Of a DNA stretch of 64,000 bases, positions 53,067 to 62,003 are shown piece after piece; position 1 is the stretch's first letter; each line of letters starts with the position of its first letter. The stretch comes from Zoogloea oleivorans. GTDB taxonomy: Bacteria > Pseudomonadota > Gammaproteobacteria > Burkholderiales > Rhodocyclaceae. Made by a program: the position numbers and the translations under genes. The stretch lies in contig JAOAUC010000002.1 of the NCBI GenBank assembly GCA_030157785.1, forward strand, positions 31,083 through 95,082. The letters are read 5' to 3'. The notes below the pieces were generated by a model. That model was not told where the DNA came from. It made no database searches and saw only the letters and a program-made list of their open reading frames with translations.

Positions 53067-53828
53067 TCATTGAGCGGTCGGAGCCGGCTTTGGTTCCTTG
53101 GGCTTGATCTTGACGATGGCCGCGTTGATGCCGTTCGACGACAGTTGCTGGCGCGCCTTGTTCATGTCTTCCGAGCCCAGGTAGGGGCCGACGCGCACCC
53201 TATGGACGGTGCCCTTCTCGGGCAATTCGACCTTCTGCACGCTGGCCTCCACTCCCATCAACGCAAGACGCGCCTTCAGGTTGTCAGCCTCGGACGGATC
53301 CTCGAAGGCACCGGCCTGCAGATAGTACTTTTCGAGAGCGACCGGCTTGCCCGACAGGGCCGCCTCCGCCTTGGCCCGTTCCGCGTCGGCCTTGGCCTTG
53401 TCGCCCTTGGCTCCGTCCTCGGTATGGTCAGATTTCTCCGTCTTTTCAGGCTTCTCCGTCTTTTCAGGCTTCTCCGGCTTGGGTGGCTTGACGATCTCGG
53501 TGCTTTCCTCGGGCTTCGGCGCGGGTAACGCGTCAGTACCCTTGGGCAGCACGTTGTAGAAGTCGAAGCGCGGCTTTTCGACAGGCCTGTCGCCCGCCTT
53601 GCCCGGCAGCGCGATGGGCTCGCTGCCCTGTGGCCGAGGCGGCGGTGCAACCGGCTTGTCTTCCTGCTTCGGCTTCTGGAAGGGGGACGACGCAGTGAAG
53701 TACAGCGCAATGCCCGCCGCCACCAGGGCCCCGAGAATCAGGCCGACAAAGATGCCGACCAGGGTACTGCCCCGACTGCCCGATTTGGGCTTCTTGGTCT
53801 GAAGGCGTGGCTTGTTATCGCGACTCAT
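53067..53828 (-). CDS. SPOR-domain protein (FtsN-like)
   Basis: A 253-residue single-pass inner-membrane protein: basic cytoplasmic N-terminus, transmembrane segment about residues 21-46, a long Pro/Lys/Glu-rich linker, and a C-terminal SPOR domain (YYLQAGAFEDPSEADNLKARLALMGVEASVQKV...VRVGPYLGSEDMNKARQQL). SPOR domains bind denuded septal peptidoglycan. The position directly after argS is the same as for FtsN-like genes in other proteobacteria. The linker is encoded by 18-bp tandem repeats. Confidence 0.88.
   Translation of the reverse strand: MSRDNKPRLQTKKPKSGSRGSTLVGIFVGLILGALVAAGIALYFTASSPFQKPKQEDKPVAPPPRPQGSEPIALPGKAGDRPVEKPRFDFYNVLPKGTDALPAPKPEESTEIVKPPKPEKPEKTEKPEKTEKSDHTEDGAKGDKAKADAERAKAEAALSGKPVALEKYYLQAGAFEDPSEADNLKARLALMGVEASVQKVELPEKGTVHRVRVGPYLGSEDMNKARQQLSSNGINAAIVKIKPKEPKPAPTAQ
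53434..53480. repeat. 18-bp tandem repeat in the SPOR linker
   Basis: Two identical 18-bp units, 53434-53451 and 53452-53469 (TTCTCCGTCTTTTCAGGC), and a partial third with one change. On the coding strand they encode repeated EKPEKT. Copy number could vary between strains. Confidence 0.8.
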
Positions 53829-53845
53829 GAACGGCGGGTCCGGAA

Positions 53846-55579
53846 TTACATCGAATCGGGAGCGGAGACACCGAGCAGCCGGAGGCCGTTGCGGATCACC
53901 TGACGCACAGCAGCGGCCAGCGCCAGACGGGCGAGTTTGAGCGCCTCGTCGTCCACCAGCATGCGTTCGGCATTGTAGTAGCTGTGGAACTCACCGGCCA
54001 GATCCTTCAGGTAGAAGGCGATCTGATGCGGCGCGTATTCGGCAGCGGCGCTGCGAACAACTTCGGGGAAGGCGGTCAGGCGCGCACACAGGGCCAGTTC
54101 GCGCTCGTTGTCGAGGCGACCGAGGTCGGCATCGGCGAGATCGGACAGGACACCGTTCCACTGGCCCAGCACCGAGCACAGACGGGCGTGGGCGTACTGG
54201 ATGTAATACACCGGGTTCTCGTTGCTCTGGCTCTTGGCGAGGTCGAGGTCGAAGTCCAGGTGCTGGTCGGCCTTGCGCAACACGTAGAAGAAACGGCAGG
54301 CGTCCTTGCCCACTTCCTTGCGCAGTTCGCGCAGGGTGACGAACTCGCCGGAACGGGTGGACATGGCCGCCTTCTGGCCGTTGCGATACAGCACCGCAAA
54401 CTGCACCAGCGCCACGTCGAGCTTCTCGGGGGGCAGGCCGAGGGCTTCGAGGGCCCCCTTCACGCGGGCAATGTAGCCGTGGTGGTCGGCACCCCAGATG
54501 TCCACGATGCGGTCGAAACCACGCTCGTACTTGTTGGCGTGATAGGCGATGTCGGAAGCGAAATAGGTGTACAGGCCGTTGTCACGCTGCACGACACGGT
54601 CCTTTTCGTCGCCGAAGGTGGTGGAGCGGAACCACTTGGCGCCGTTCTGCACGTAAATGTGACCACGGGCTTCGAGTTCGGCAACTGCCTTTTCGACCAG
54701 GCCGCAGTCGAACAGCGAGCGCTCGGAGAACCACTTGTCGAAGGTCACGCCGAACTCTTCGAGATCTTCGCGACCGTCACCAAGCTGTTCGGTCAACGCA
54801 AAACCATGCACCCAGGCGTAATCGCTGGCGAGCAGGTTCTTGGCATTGGCGATCAGCACGTCCAGGCGGGCTTCCTTCTCTTCTTCACCCTCCGGTGCAT
54901 TCAGCAGCACATCGGCGGCCGTCACCTTGGCAAAGCGGTCGCCGTGGGCTTCCTTGATCTGCCGGCCCATGTCCTTCACGTAGTCGCCCTGATAGGCGTT
55001 GGGCGGGAAGGGAACGTCGATACCGAACTCGGACAGGTAGCGCAGCCAGGTGGACAGCGCCAGGATGTCCATTTGCCGGCCGGCGTCGTTGATGTAGTAC
55101 TCGCGGGTCACTTCGAAGCCGGCGTATTCGAGCACATCGGCCAGGGAAGCGCCGTAAGCCGCACCGCGGCCGTGGCCCACGTGAAGCGGGCCGGTGGGGT
55201 TGGCCGAGACGTACTCGACCTGCACCTTGACGCCGCTCTTGTCACCGCGGCCAAAGGCCTCGCCCTTGCCGAGCACGGCGAGCACGACGCCCGTCTTGGC
55301 ATCGGAGGCCAGCGTGAAGTTGATGAAGCCGGCACCAGCCACCTCGGCCTTGACCACCAGCTTCGATGGCGGCAGCTCGGCCAGCAGCAGGGCCGCCAGC
55401 TCGCGCGGATTGCGCTTGAGGGGCTTGGCCAGCTGCAGCGCCAGGTTGCTTGCAAAATCCCCGTGACCGGCCTGCTTCGGACGGTCCAGGTTGATGGGAG
55501 TTTCGGCCTGATCGGGCGCCACACTGAGGAGTGCGGCACGCAGGAGGTCGGCAAGCTGAGTTTTGGAATCGGCGCTCAT
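53846..55579 (-). CDS. argS: Arginyl-tRNA synthetase
   Basis: A 577-residue class I synthetase. The HIGH motif appears as ANPTGPLHVGHGRGAAYG and the KMSKS equivalent as KAAMSTRSGEFVTL. The N-terminal Add-1 domain and the C-terminal DALR anticodon domain (RSAAAEYAPHQIAFYLKDLAGEFHSYYNAERML) are complete. It starts the argS-SPOR-dsbA group. Confidence 0.97.
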   Translation of the reverse strand: MSADSKTQLADLLRAALLSVAPDQAETPINLDRPKQAGHGDFASNLALQLAKPLKRNPRELAALLLAELPPSKLVVKAEVAGAGFINFTLASDAKTGVVLAVLGKGEAFGRGDKSGVKVQVEYVSANPTGPLHVGHGRGAAYGASLADVLEYAGFEVTREYYINDAGRQMDILALSTWLRYLSEFGIDVPFPPNAYQGDYVKDMGRQIKEAHGDRFAKVTAADVLLNAPEGEEEKEARLDVLIANAKNLLASDYAWVHGFALTEQLGDGREDLEEFGVTFDKWFSERSLFDCGLVEKAVAELEARGHIYVQNGAKWFRSTTFGDEKDRVVQRDNGLYTYFASDIAYHANKYERGFDRIVDIWGADHHGYIARVKGALEALGLPPEKLDVALVQFAVLYRNGQKAAMSTRSGEFVTLRELRKEVGKDACRFFYVLRKADQHLDFDLDLAKSQSNENPVYYIQYAHARLCSVLGQWNGVLSDLADADLGRLDNERELALCARLTAFPEVVRSAAAEYAPHQIAFYLKDLAGEFHSYYNAERMLVDDEALKLARLALAAAVRQVIRNGLRLLGVSAPDSM

Positions 55580-55690
55580 GGCAAAAACACTGCGACTAAA
55601 AGCACAGGATTATATCCAAGCGGCGGGCATCCCGGCGGATGGCCCGTTTCAGGGGCTAACAAAGTGCCGCGAACGTGGCAAACTTGCGTG

Positions 55691-56329
55691 GTGACCCCGC
55701 ACGTATTTCGCACTTCAGCCCTCGTTGCCGGCCTGTTGCTGGCGCTTCCGGCCCGCGCCGAAGCGCCGACGCTGCACTGGAGCCTGCCGCTGCCGGCCGG
55801 GCCGGGCTGGCGGATCGTCGATCTGCGTGAAGGCAACGGCATCCGCCACGAGGAATACATCCCCCGCGGCCAGGGCATCGAGGATTACCGGGACCGCCTG
55901 CTGGTGCAGCGCTTCACCGCCCAGGACATGAGCCCGGAGGTTTATCTCGGCCACATCGCGGCGGGTCTCGCCAAGCACTGCGCGGCCTTCACCACCAGCG
56001 GCCTGGTCAGCGGCGTGCGCGACAATCTGCCCCACGCCACCCGCACCGCCTATTGCGGGCGTTTCGACGATCGGCCCTATGGCTACGTCGTCGCGCAAAA
56101 GGCCATTCGCGACGCCGACCACCTTTTCATCGTCGAGCGCGAATGGCGCCTGCCGCCCTTCACCGTAAGCGATGAAGGCCTGCCCGGCTTCGACACCAAC
56201 CCGGCCGCCGACGAAGCCATCAAGCGGGAAGTCCGCCTCGCCGTTCGCTGGCTCACCGAGCAGGTGCATCCCGTCACCCCGTCTCCGCCGGCACCGCCCG
56301 CCCCCGAACGCCCCCGCAAGCGGCGCTGA
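55691..56329 (+). CDS. Secreted hypothetical protein
   Basis: A 212-residue protein with a Sec signal peptide ([25 protein letters not shown] when GTG is read as Met). The mature part is soluble, with two Cys in KHCAAFT and AYCGRF that could form a disulfide, and a Pro-rich basic end. The family is not recognised. The start is GTG at 55691 or the GTG three bases earlier; an apparent extension upstream on this strand is merely the complement of argS. It lies 81 bp before ubiB. Confidence 0.75.
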   Translation: MTPHVFRTSALVAGLLLALPARAEAPTLHWSLPLPAGPGWRIVDLREGNGIRHEEYIPRGQGIEDYRDRLLVQRFTAQDMSPEVYLGHIAAGLAKHCAAFTTSGLVSGVRDNLPHATRTAYCGRFDDRPYGYVVAQKAIRDADHLFIVEREWRLPPFTVSDEGLPGFDTNPAADEAIKREVRLAVRWLTEQVHPVTPSPPAPPAPERPRKRR

Positions 56330-56409
56330 TCGCCCCGTCCCGGGTGCCCCGCGCTTTCACCGCTCCGGCTTTAGGGGCACAATCCGCGTTTTCCTTTTTA
56401 CCTGCCGCC

Positions 56410-57945
56410 GTGCGCCTCTTCCGACTCGTCAAGATCATCTCCGTCAGCCTGAAATACGGCCTCGACCAGATGGTTCTCTCCAACGAGCCGACCGGCCGGC
56501 TGGCCTGGCTGGCCCGCCTCTCGCGTTTCGGCCGGCACTACGACGAATCCTCCGGCGCCCGCCTGCGCCAGGCGCTCGAATCCCTCGGGCCGATCTTCGT
56601 CAAGTTCGGCCAGATGCTGTCCACCCGCCGCGACCTCCTGCCGCCGGACATCGCCGAAGAGCTCGCGCGCCTCCAGGACCGCGTCCCGCCCTTTTCCACG
56701 GCCGAAGCCCTCGCCCAGCTCGAGGCCGCCTACGGCAAGCATGCGGATGAAGTGTTCTCCCGCTTCGAGCGCGAACCGGTGGCCTCGGCCTCCATCGCCC
56801 AGGTGCATTTTGCCGAACTGCCGGACGGCACCGAAGTCGCCGTGAAGGTGCTGCGCCCCGGCATCGCGCCGGTCATCGCCCACGATCTGGCGCTGCTCGA
56901 CGTCGCCGCCACCGTGCTCGAGAAAATCTGGCCGGAAGGCCGCCGCCTGAAGCCGCGGGAAGTCGTCGCCGAGTTTTCAAAATATCTGCGCGACGAACTC
57001 GACCTGATGCGCGAAGCCGCCAACTGCTCCCAGCTGCGGCGCAACTTCAAGGATTCCGAACTCCTCGTCGTGCCCGAAGTGCACTGGGACTGGTGCACCA
57101 CCAACGTGATGGTGATGGAGCGCATGAAGGGCATCCCCATCTCGCGGCTCGACGAATTGCGCGCGGCGGGCATCGATCTCAAGCAGCTTTCGCGGGCAGG
57201 CGTCGAAATCTTCTTCACCCAGGTTTTCCGCGACGGCTTCTTTCATGCCGACATGCACCCCGGCAACATCTTCGTCGCCACCGACGGCCCCACCCGCGGA
57301 CGCTACATTGCGCTCGACTTCGGCATCATCGGCACCCTCAACGATTCCGACAAAAAATACCTCGCCACCAACTTCCTGGCCTTCTTCCAGCGCGACTACC
57401 GGCGCGTGGCCCTGGCCCACATCGAGGCCGGCTGGGTGCCGGCGCACACCCGGGTGGACGAGTTCGAAGGCGCCATCCGCGCCGTGTGCGAACCCATCTT
57501 CGACCGCCCGCTCAAGGACATCTCGTTCGGCAAGACGCTGCTGCGCCTCTTCCAGACCGCCCGCCGCTTCGAGATGGAGGTTCAGCCCCAGCTCGTATTG
57601 CTGCAAAAAACCCTGCTTAACATCGAAGGCCTCGGGCGCCAGCTCGACCCGGACCTCGATCTGTGGAAAACCGCCAAGCCCTTCCTCGAACGCTGGATGA
57701 ACGACCAGATGGGCTGGCGTGCGCTCGTCCGTCACATGAAGGACGAAGCCCCCTCCTGGGCCGCCACCCTGCCCCAGCTGCCACGGCTGGTGCATCAGGC
57801 CCTGTCCAACCCGCGGGACGACACGGCCCGTGCCGACATCCTCCGCCTGTCTGCCGAAAACCAGCGCCAGGGGCGTTGGCTGGTGGCCGGCGGCGGCGCT
57901 CTCGCAGCCCTCATCGCCCTCGAAGCCTGGCGCTGGCTGCACTGA
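56410..57945 (+). CDS. ubiB: Ubiquinone biosynthesis regulatory kinase-like protein UbiB
   Basis: A 511-residue ABC1/ADCK family protein needed for ubiquinone synthesis. The KxGQ motif is K65-F-G-Q68 in [16 protein letters not shown]. The Ala-rich loop replacing the glycine loop is [21 protein letters not shown] and LDFGIIG supply the catalytic and metal Asp. One hydrophobic helix closes the C-terminus. GTG at 56410 gives [10 protein letters not shown], the family start. Confidence 0.93.
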   Translation: MRLFRLVKIISVSLKYGLDQMVLSNEPTGRLAWLARLSRFGRHYDESSGARLRQALESLGPIFVKFGQMLSTRRDLLPPDIAEELARLQDRVPPFSTAEALAQLEAAYGKHADEVFSRFEREPVASASIAQVHFAELPDGTEVAVKVLRPGIAPVIAHDLALLDVAATVLEKIWPEGRRLKPREVVAEFSKYLRDELDLMREAANCSQLRRNFKDSELLVVPEVHWDWCTTNVMVMERMKGIPISRLDELRAAGIDLKQLSRAGVEIFFTQVFRDGFFHADMHPGNIFVATDGPTRGRYIALDFGIIGTLNDSDKKYLATNFLAFFQRDYRRVALAHIEAGWVPAHTRVDEFEGAIRAVCEPIFDRPLKDISFGKTLLRLFQTARRFEMEVQPQLVLLQKTLLNIEGLGRQLDPDLDLWKTAKPFLERWMNDQMGWRALVRHMKDEAPSWAATLPQLPRLVHQALSNPRDDTARADILRLSAENQRQGRWLVAGGGALAALIALEAWRWLH

Positions 57946-57950
57946 ACGAA

Positions 57951-58001
57951 GGGCGGCTGCGGCCGCTCCAACAGGCGTAGCAGCGCCACTCTGGCGCCTG
58001 C
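57951..58001. repeat. Possible REP-like doublet between ubiB and the arginase fusion
   Basis: GCGGC TGCG GCCGC (about 57953-57966) is one small hairpin. At 57977-57980 GTAG is followed by CAGCGCCA-CTC-TGGCGCCTG, a second hairpin with one unpaired C. The GTAG-plus-hairpin layout resembles REP elements but the sequence differs from the doublet after ptsI. Confidence 0.4.
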
Positions 58002-58023
58002 AACCTGCATCCGAAGGAAGACC

Positions 58024-60153
58024 ATGCCTGCCCCGTTCGCGCCCTCCCGCCCGATCCGTATCGTCGGAGTCGGCTCCTGCCTCGGAGCGCCCATCTTCGG
58101 ACCTGCTGCCGGCCCCCGGGCCCTCAAGAACCTGGGCCTCGAAGCCCGCCTGCGCCGGCTCGGCATTCCTGCCCGCTGGCAGGCCCTGCTCGAGCCCTCG
58201 GCCCCCAAGCCCCCCCACTCGCCCCTCACCGAACGACTCGGCACCGTCAGCGCGCTGCTCCACGACCTGGCCAACACCGTCGCCGGCGTCTGCGAGGAAG
58301 GCGCGATCCCCCTCGTCCTCGGAGGCGACCACGCCATCGGCGCTGGCACCTGGCGCGGCGTAGCCCGCGCCCTGGCACCCCGGGGCAAGCTCGGGCTGAT
58401 CTGGATCGACGCCCACCTCGACGCCCACACCCACCTCACCACCCACAGCGGCAACATCCACGGCATGCCGATGGCGGCCCTGCTCGGCGTTGGCGACGAA
58501 AACCTCACCGGCCTGCCCGGCCCGCACCTCGACCCGGCCCACGTGGTCATCGTCGGCGCCCGCTCATGGGAACCGGAAGAACTCGCGCTGCTCAACAAGC
58601 TCGGCGTGAAAATCTTCTTCATGCCCGAAGTGAAAACCCGTGGCCTGTCCGCCGTGCTCGGCGAGGCCATGCGCATCGCCCGCAAGGGCACCGCCGGCTT
58701 CGGCGTGTCGGTGGACCTGGATGCCATCGACTGCGCCAAGCTGCCCGCCACCACCTGCCTGGTGCCCGACGGCCTCGACCCACAGGAACTCAGCGACGCC
58801 CTCCACGGCCTGCGCAACTGCACCGACCTGGTCGGCTTCGAGATCGTCGAATACGTACCCGAGCGCGACAAGGATGGCAGCGGCGCCCGCTGGGTGGCCG
58901 ACTTTGCCGCCGCCGCCCTCGGCCCCACCACGGCCCAGCTGCGCGACCGCGAACAGACCTATGGCGCCCACAACTATGCGCCGCTGCCGGTGGTGTTCAC
59001 CCGCGGCGCAGGCGTGTGGCTGTGGGATGTGGAAGGCCGGCGCTACCTGGACATGATGAGCGCCTACTCGGCGGTGAGCTTCGGCCACAGCCACCCGCGC
59101 CTCGTGAAGGCCCTGACGGAACAGGCCGGCTGCCTCGCCCTGACCTCCCGCGCCTACTCCAACGACCGCCTGCCGCTGATGCTCAAGCGCCTCTCGGCGC
59201 TCCTCGGCTACGACCAGGCCCTGCCGGTGAATACCGGCCTGGAAGCCGTCGAGACGGCCATCAAGGCGGCCCGCAAGTGGGCCTACAAGATCAAGGGCGT
59301 ACCCGACGGGCAGGCCGAGATCATCGTCTGCCACAACAACTTCCACGGCCGCTCGACGACCATCGTCGGCTTCTCGTCGGAAGCCCAGTACCGGGACGGC
59401 TTCGGCCCCTTCCCGGCGGGCTTCCGCAGCATTCCCTTCGGTGACGCCGAGGCGCTGGAAGCCGCCATCACGCCCAACACGGCGGCCTTCCTGTTCGAGC
59501 CGATCCAGGGCGAAGGCGGTATCAACATTCCGCCCGCCGGCTGGCTGGCCCGCTGTGCCGAAATCTGCCGCACCCACAAGGTGCTGCTTATCGCCGATGA
59601 AGTACAAACCGGCCTCGGCCGCACCGGGCGCCTGCTCGCCTGCGACCACGAAGGCGTGCGCCCCGATGGCGTGATCCTCGGCAAGGCCCTAGGCGGCGGG
59701 CTCCTGCCGGTGTCGGCCTTCCTGGCCGACGAAGCGGTGATGCAGGTCTTCCACCCGGGCGACCATGGCTCCACCTTCGGCGGCAACCCGCTGGCCAGTG
59801 CCGTCGCCGCCGAAGCCCTGGCGCTGCTCGCCGACGACAAGCTCGCCGAACGCTCGGCCACCCTCGGTGCGTACTTCCTGCAGCGCCTGCAGGCCATCGA
59901 CAACCCGCTGATCCGCGAAGTGCGCGGCCGCGGCCTGATGATCGGCATGGAACTCGACACCCGCCGGATCGACGCCCGCGTCGCCGCCGAAGCGCTCCTC
60001 GCCCGCGGCCTGATGACCAAGGACACCCACGAAAGCGTGCTGCGCTTCGCCCCGCCGCTGGTCATCACCGAGGCCGAACTGGACTGGGCTGTCAAAACCA
60101 TCGAAGATGCGCTGACCGACCTTGCCAGCCGTTTTCCCGGAGTCAAAGCATGA
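58024..60153 (+). CDS. Fusion: arginase + ornithine aminotransferase
   Basis: A 709-residue single chain. Residues 1 to about 305 are an arginase (ureohydrolase): H103 in VLGGDHAIG, D129/H131/D133 in WIDAHLDAHT, and D231/D233 in SVDLDAID supply the two-manganese site; SGNIHG and EYVPERD follow. Residues about 310-709 are a class III PLP aminotransferase of the RocD type: YGAHNYAPLPVVFTRGAGVWLWDVEGRRYLDMMSAYSAV, D525 in IADEVQTGLGRTG and PLP lysine K554 in ILGKALGGG. Together they would convert arginine to urea plus glutamate semialdehyde. No frame disturbance is seen at the join. The yajD start overlaps the stop by 4 bp. Confidence 0.93.
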   Translation: MPAPFAPSRPIRIVGVGSCLGAPIFGPAAGPRALKNLGLEARLRRLGIPARWQALLEPSAPKPPHSPLTERLGTVSALLHDLANTVAGVCEEGAIPLVLGGDHAIGAGTWRGVARALAPRGKLGLIWIDAHLDAHTHLTTHSGNIHGMPMAALLGVGDENLTGLPGPHLDPAHVVIVGARSWEPEELALLNKLGVKIFFMPEVKTRGLSAVLGEAMRIARKGTAGFGVSVDLDAIDCAKLPATTCLVPDGLDPQELSDALHGLRNCTDLVGFEIVEYVPERDKDGSGARWVADFAAAALGPTTAQLRDREQTYGAHNYAPLPVVFTRGAGVWLWDVEGRRYLDMMSAYSAVSFGHSHPRLVKALTEQAGCLALTSRAYSNDRLPLMLKRLSALLGYDQALPVNTGLEAVETAIKAARKWAYKIKGVPDGQAEIIVCHNNFHGRSTTIVGFSSEAQYRDGFGPFPAGFRSIPFGDAEALEAAITPNTAAFLFEPIQGEGGINIPPAGWLARCAEICRTHKVLLIADEVQTGLGRTGRLLACDHEGVRPDGVILGKALGGGLLPVSAFLADEAVMQVFHPGDHGSTFGGNPLASAVAAEALALLADDKLAERSATLGAYFLQRLQAIDNPLIREVRGRGLMIGMELDTRRIDARVAAEALLARGLMTKDTHESVLRFAPPLVITEAELDWAVKTIEDALTDLASRFPGVKA

Positions 60154-60500
60154 CTGAAAAGCTCGACCGCCTCGTCGCCGACGCCCGCCGTGCCGCCGAA
60201 ACCCGCGGCCAGGGCTACCGCGAAAAGGCCCTCAAAATCTACCCGTGGATCTGCGGCCGTTGCGCCCGTGAATTCACCCCCGCCAACCTGCGCGAGCTCA
60301 CGGTGCATCACCGCGACCATAACCACGACAACAACCCGTCCGACGGCAGTAACTGGGAACTCCTGTGTCTCTATTGCCACGACAACGAACACCAGCGCCA
60401 GCTTGAAGCCACGCAGGGCAATGTGTCGGCCAAAAGCCCGGCCAGCGCCGCCACCCATTCGCCGTTCGCCGGGCTCGGCGCCCTGCTGAAAAAAGACTGA
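60150..60500 (+). CDS. yajD: YajD family HNH nuclease
   Basis: A 116-residue HNH protein. WICGRCAREF provides the first CxxC, VHHRDHNHDNNPSDGSNWELLCLYCHDNEHQ the HH-N-H nuclease core and second CxxC. The length and pattern are those of E. coli YajD, whose role is not known. The start overlaps the arginase-aminotransferase stop (ATGA), so the two are cotranscribed, perhaps only for compactness. Confidence 0.9.
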   Translation: MTEKLDRLVADARRAAETRGQGYREKALKIYPWICGRCAREFTPANLRELTVHHRDHNHDNNPSDGSNWELLCLYCHDNEHQRQLEATQGNVSAKSPASAATHSPFAGLGALLKKD

Positions 60501-60585
60501 ACCCCGTGATTTCCGCCCGCCATGAACGATCTGGCGTAGGATTCGGCCCCCGTCCTTTTCCCGCCCGCTGCGGGCAGTAATACGC

Positions 60586-61848
60586 ATGAGCACGACCCCG
60601 GCCCGCGCCTGCGGCATCGACTTCGGCACGTCCAACTCCACTGTCGGCTGGCTACGCCCCGGCGAGCCCACCCTGCTGACCCTCGAGGACGGCAAACCGA
60701 CCCTGCCCTCGGCGATTTTCTTCAACGCCGACGAGGAAAGCACCCACTACGGCCGCGACGCGCTGCTCGAATATCTGGAAGGCTACGAAGGCCGCCTGAT
60801 GCGCGCCCTGAAGAGCCTGCTGGGCAGCAGCCTGATGGACGGCAGCACCGAGGTCGGCGGCCGTGCGCTGCCCTTCCGCGACCTGCTGGCGAGCTTCATC
60901 GGCGAACTGAAAGCCCGTGCCGAGGCACAGGCCGGGCGCAGCTTCGAGCAGGCCGTATTCGGCCGCCCGGTGCATTTCGTGGATGACAACGAAACAGCCG
61001 ACCGCCGTGCCCAGGACACCCTGGAAGCCATCGCCCGTCAGGTCGGCTTCAAGGACGTCAGTTTCCAGTTCGAGCCCATCGGCGCAGCGCTGCACTACGA
61101 AGCCTCCCTCGACCGGGAAGAGCTGGTGCTGATCGCCGACATCGGCGGCGGTACCGCCGACTTTTCCCTCGTTCGCCTGTCGCCGGAGCGCGCCAGACAC
61201 CTGGACCGGCGTGACGATCTGCTTGGCAACGCCGGCCTGCACGTGGGCGGCACCGACTTCGACCGGGCCCTGAGCCTGGAGTGCGTGATGCCTTTGCTCG
61301 GCTATAAGGGGCTGATGAAAAGCGGCGCCGAAGTGCCGTCGGGCCTGTTCTTCCACCTGGCCACCTGGCACACCATCAACTTCGCCTACACCCGTCAGGC
61401 CTTTGCCGACTTCCAGAGCATTTACCGGGACGCCGCCGCCCGCCGCGAGCTCGACCGCCTGGCCCGCCTGATTGGCCAGCGGGAAGGCCACTGGTTGGCC
61501 CTGCAAGTCGAACAGGCCAAGATCGACCTGTCCACCGACGCCAGCACGCGCCTGCATCTGGACCGCCTGGAACCCGGGCTGCACCACGACATCACCCGCG
61601 AAGACTTCACCCTGGCCACCCGCAGCCTGGTGGAACGGGTCGCGGCGACGGTGAGCAGCCTTCTCGACCAGGCCGGCATTGCCCGCGACCAGGTGGACAC
61701 CCTCTACTTCACCGGCGGCGCCAGCGGCGTGCCCCAGTTGCGCGAGCGGATCGCCGCCGAGCTGCCGCAGGCGCGCAGTGTGGAGGGCGACTTGTTCGGC
61801 AGCATCGGCGCCGGCCTGGCGGTGGAAGCCGCCCGGCGTTACGGCTGA
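60586..61848 (+). CDS. Hsp70-family protein (YegD-like)
   Basis: A 420-residue actin-fold ATPase of the YegD subgroup. Phosphate 1 is GIDFGTSNSTVGW, phosphate 2 is IADIGGGTADFSLVRL and the adenosine motif is YFTGGASGVPQLRERI. It lacks the C-terminal substrate-binding domain of DnaK, as is usual for YegD. It is probably a specialised chaperone or nucleotide switch; partners are unknown. It lies 85 bp after yajD. Confidence 0.9.
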   Translation: MSTTPARACGIDFGTSNSTVGWLRPGEPTLLTLEDGKPTLPSAIFFNADEESTHYGRDALLEYLEGYEGRLMRALKSLLGSSLMDGSTEVGGRALPFRDLLASFIGELKARAEAQAGRSFEQAVFGRPVHFVDDNETADRRAQDTLEAIARQVGFKDVSFQFEPIGAALHYEASLDREELVLIADIGGGTADFSLVRLSPERARHLDRRDDLLGNAGLHVGGTDFDRALSLECVMPLLGYKGLMKSGAEVPSGLFFHLATWHTINFAYTRQAFADFQSIYRDAAARRELDRLARLIGQREGHWLALQVEQAKIDLSTDASTRLHLDRLEPGLHHDITREDFTLATRSLVERVAATVSSLLDQAGIARDQVDTLYFTGGASGVPQLRERIAAELPQARSVEGDLFGSIGAGLAVEAARRYG

Positions 61849-61870
61849 AGCCTGCACAAAGCCCGGAAGC

Positions 61871-61899
61871 AAAAAAAGGGGCCGTCCGAAGACGACCCC
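61871..61899 (-). terminator. Rho-independent terminator of the carboxylase gene
   Basis: Read on the minus strand, GGGGTCGTC and GACGGCCCC pair around a TTCG loop with one mismatch, followed by seven T (61877-61871). It lies about 105 bp past the carboxylase stop and after the convergent Hsp70 stop. Confidence 0.8.
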
Positions 61900-62003
61900 A
61901 CTCCCTCGACAGGAACCCGCCACAAGGACGAGTCTCCCTCCCCATCGAATGAAACCAGTCGGCTACACCGCGCGGGAGACGCCCGGTGCAGCCCCTGCAA
62001 TGC

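Noticed and set aside
53984..55690. Long plus-strand frame running through argS into the secreted protein
   Set aside because: The first 1.7 kb is antisense to argS. Only the part from the GTG at 55691, with a signal peptide, looks real.
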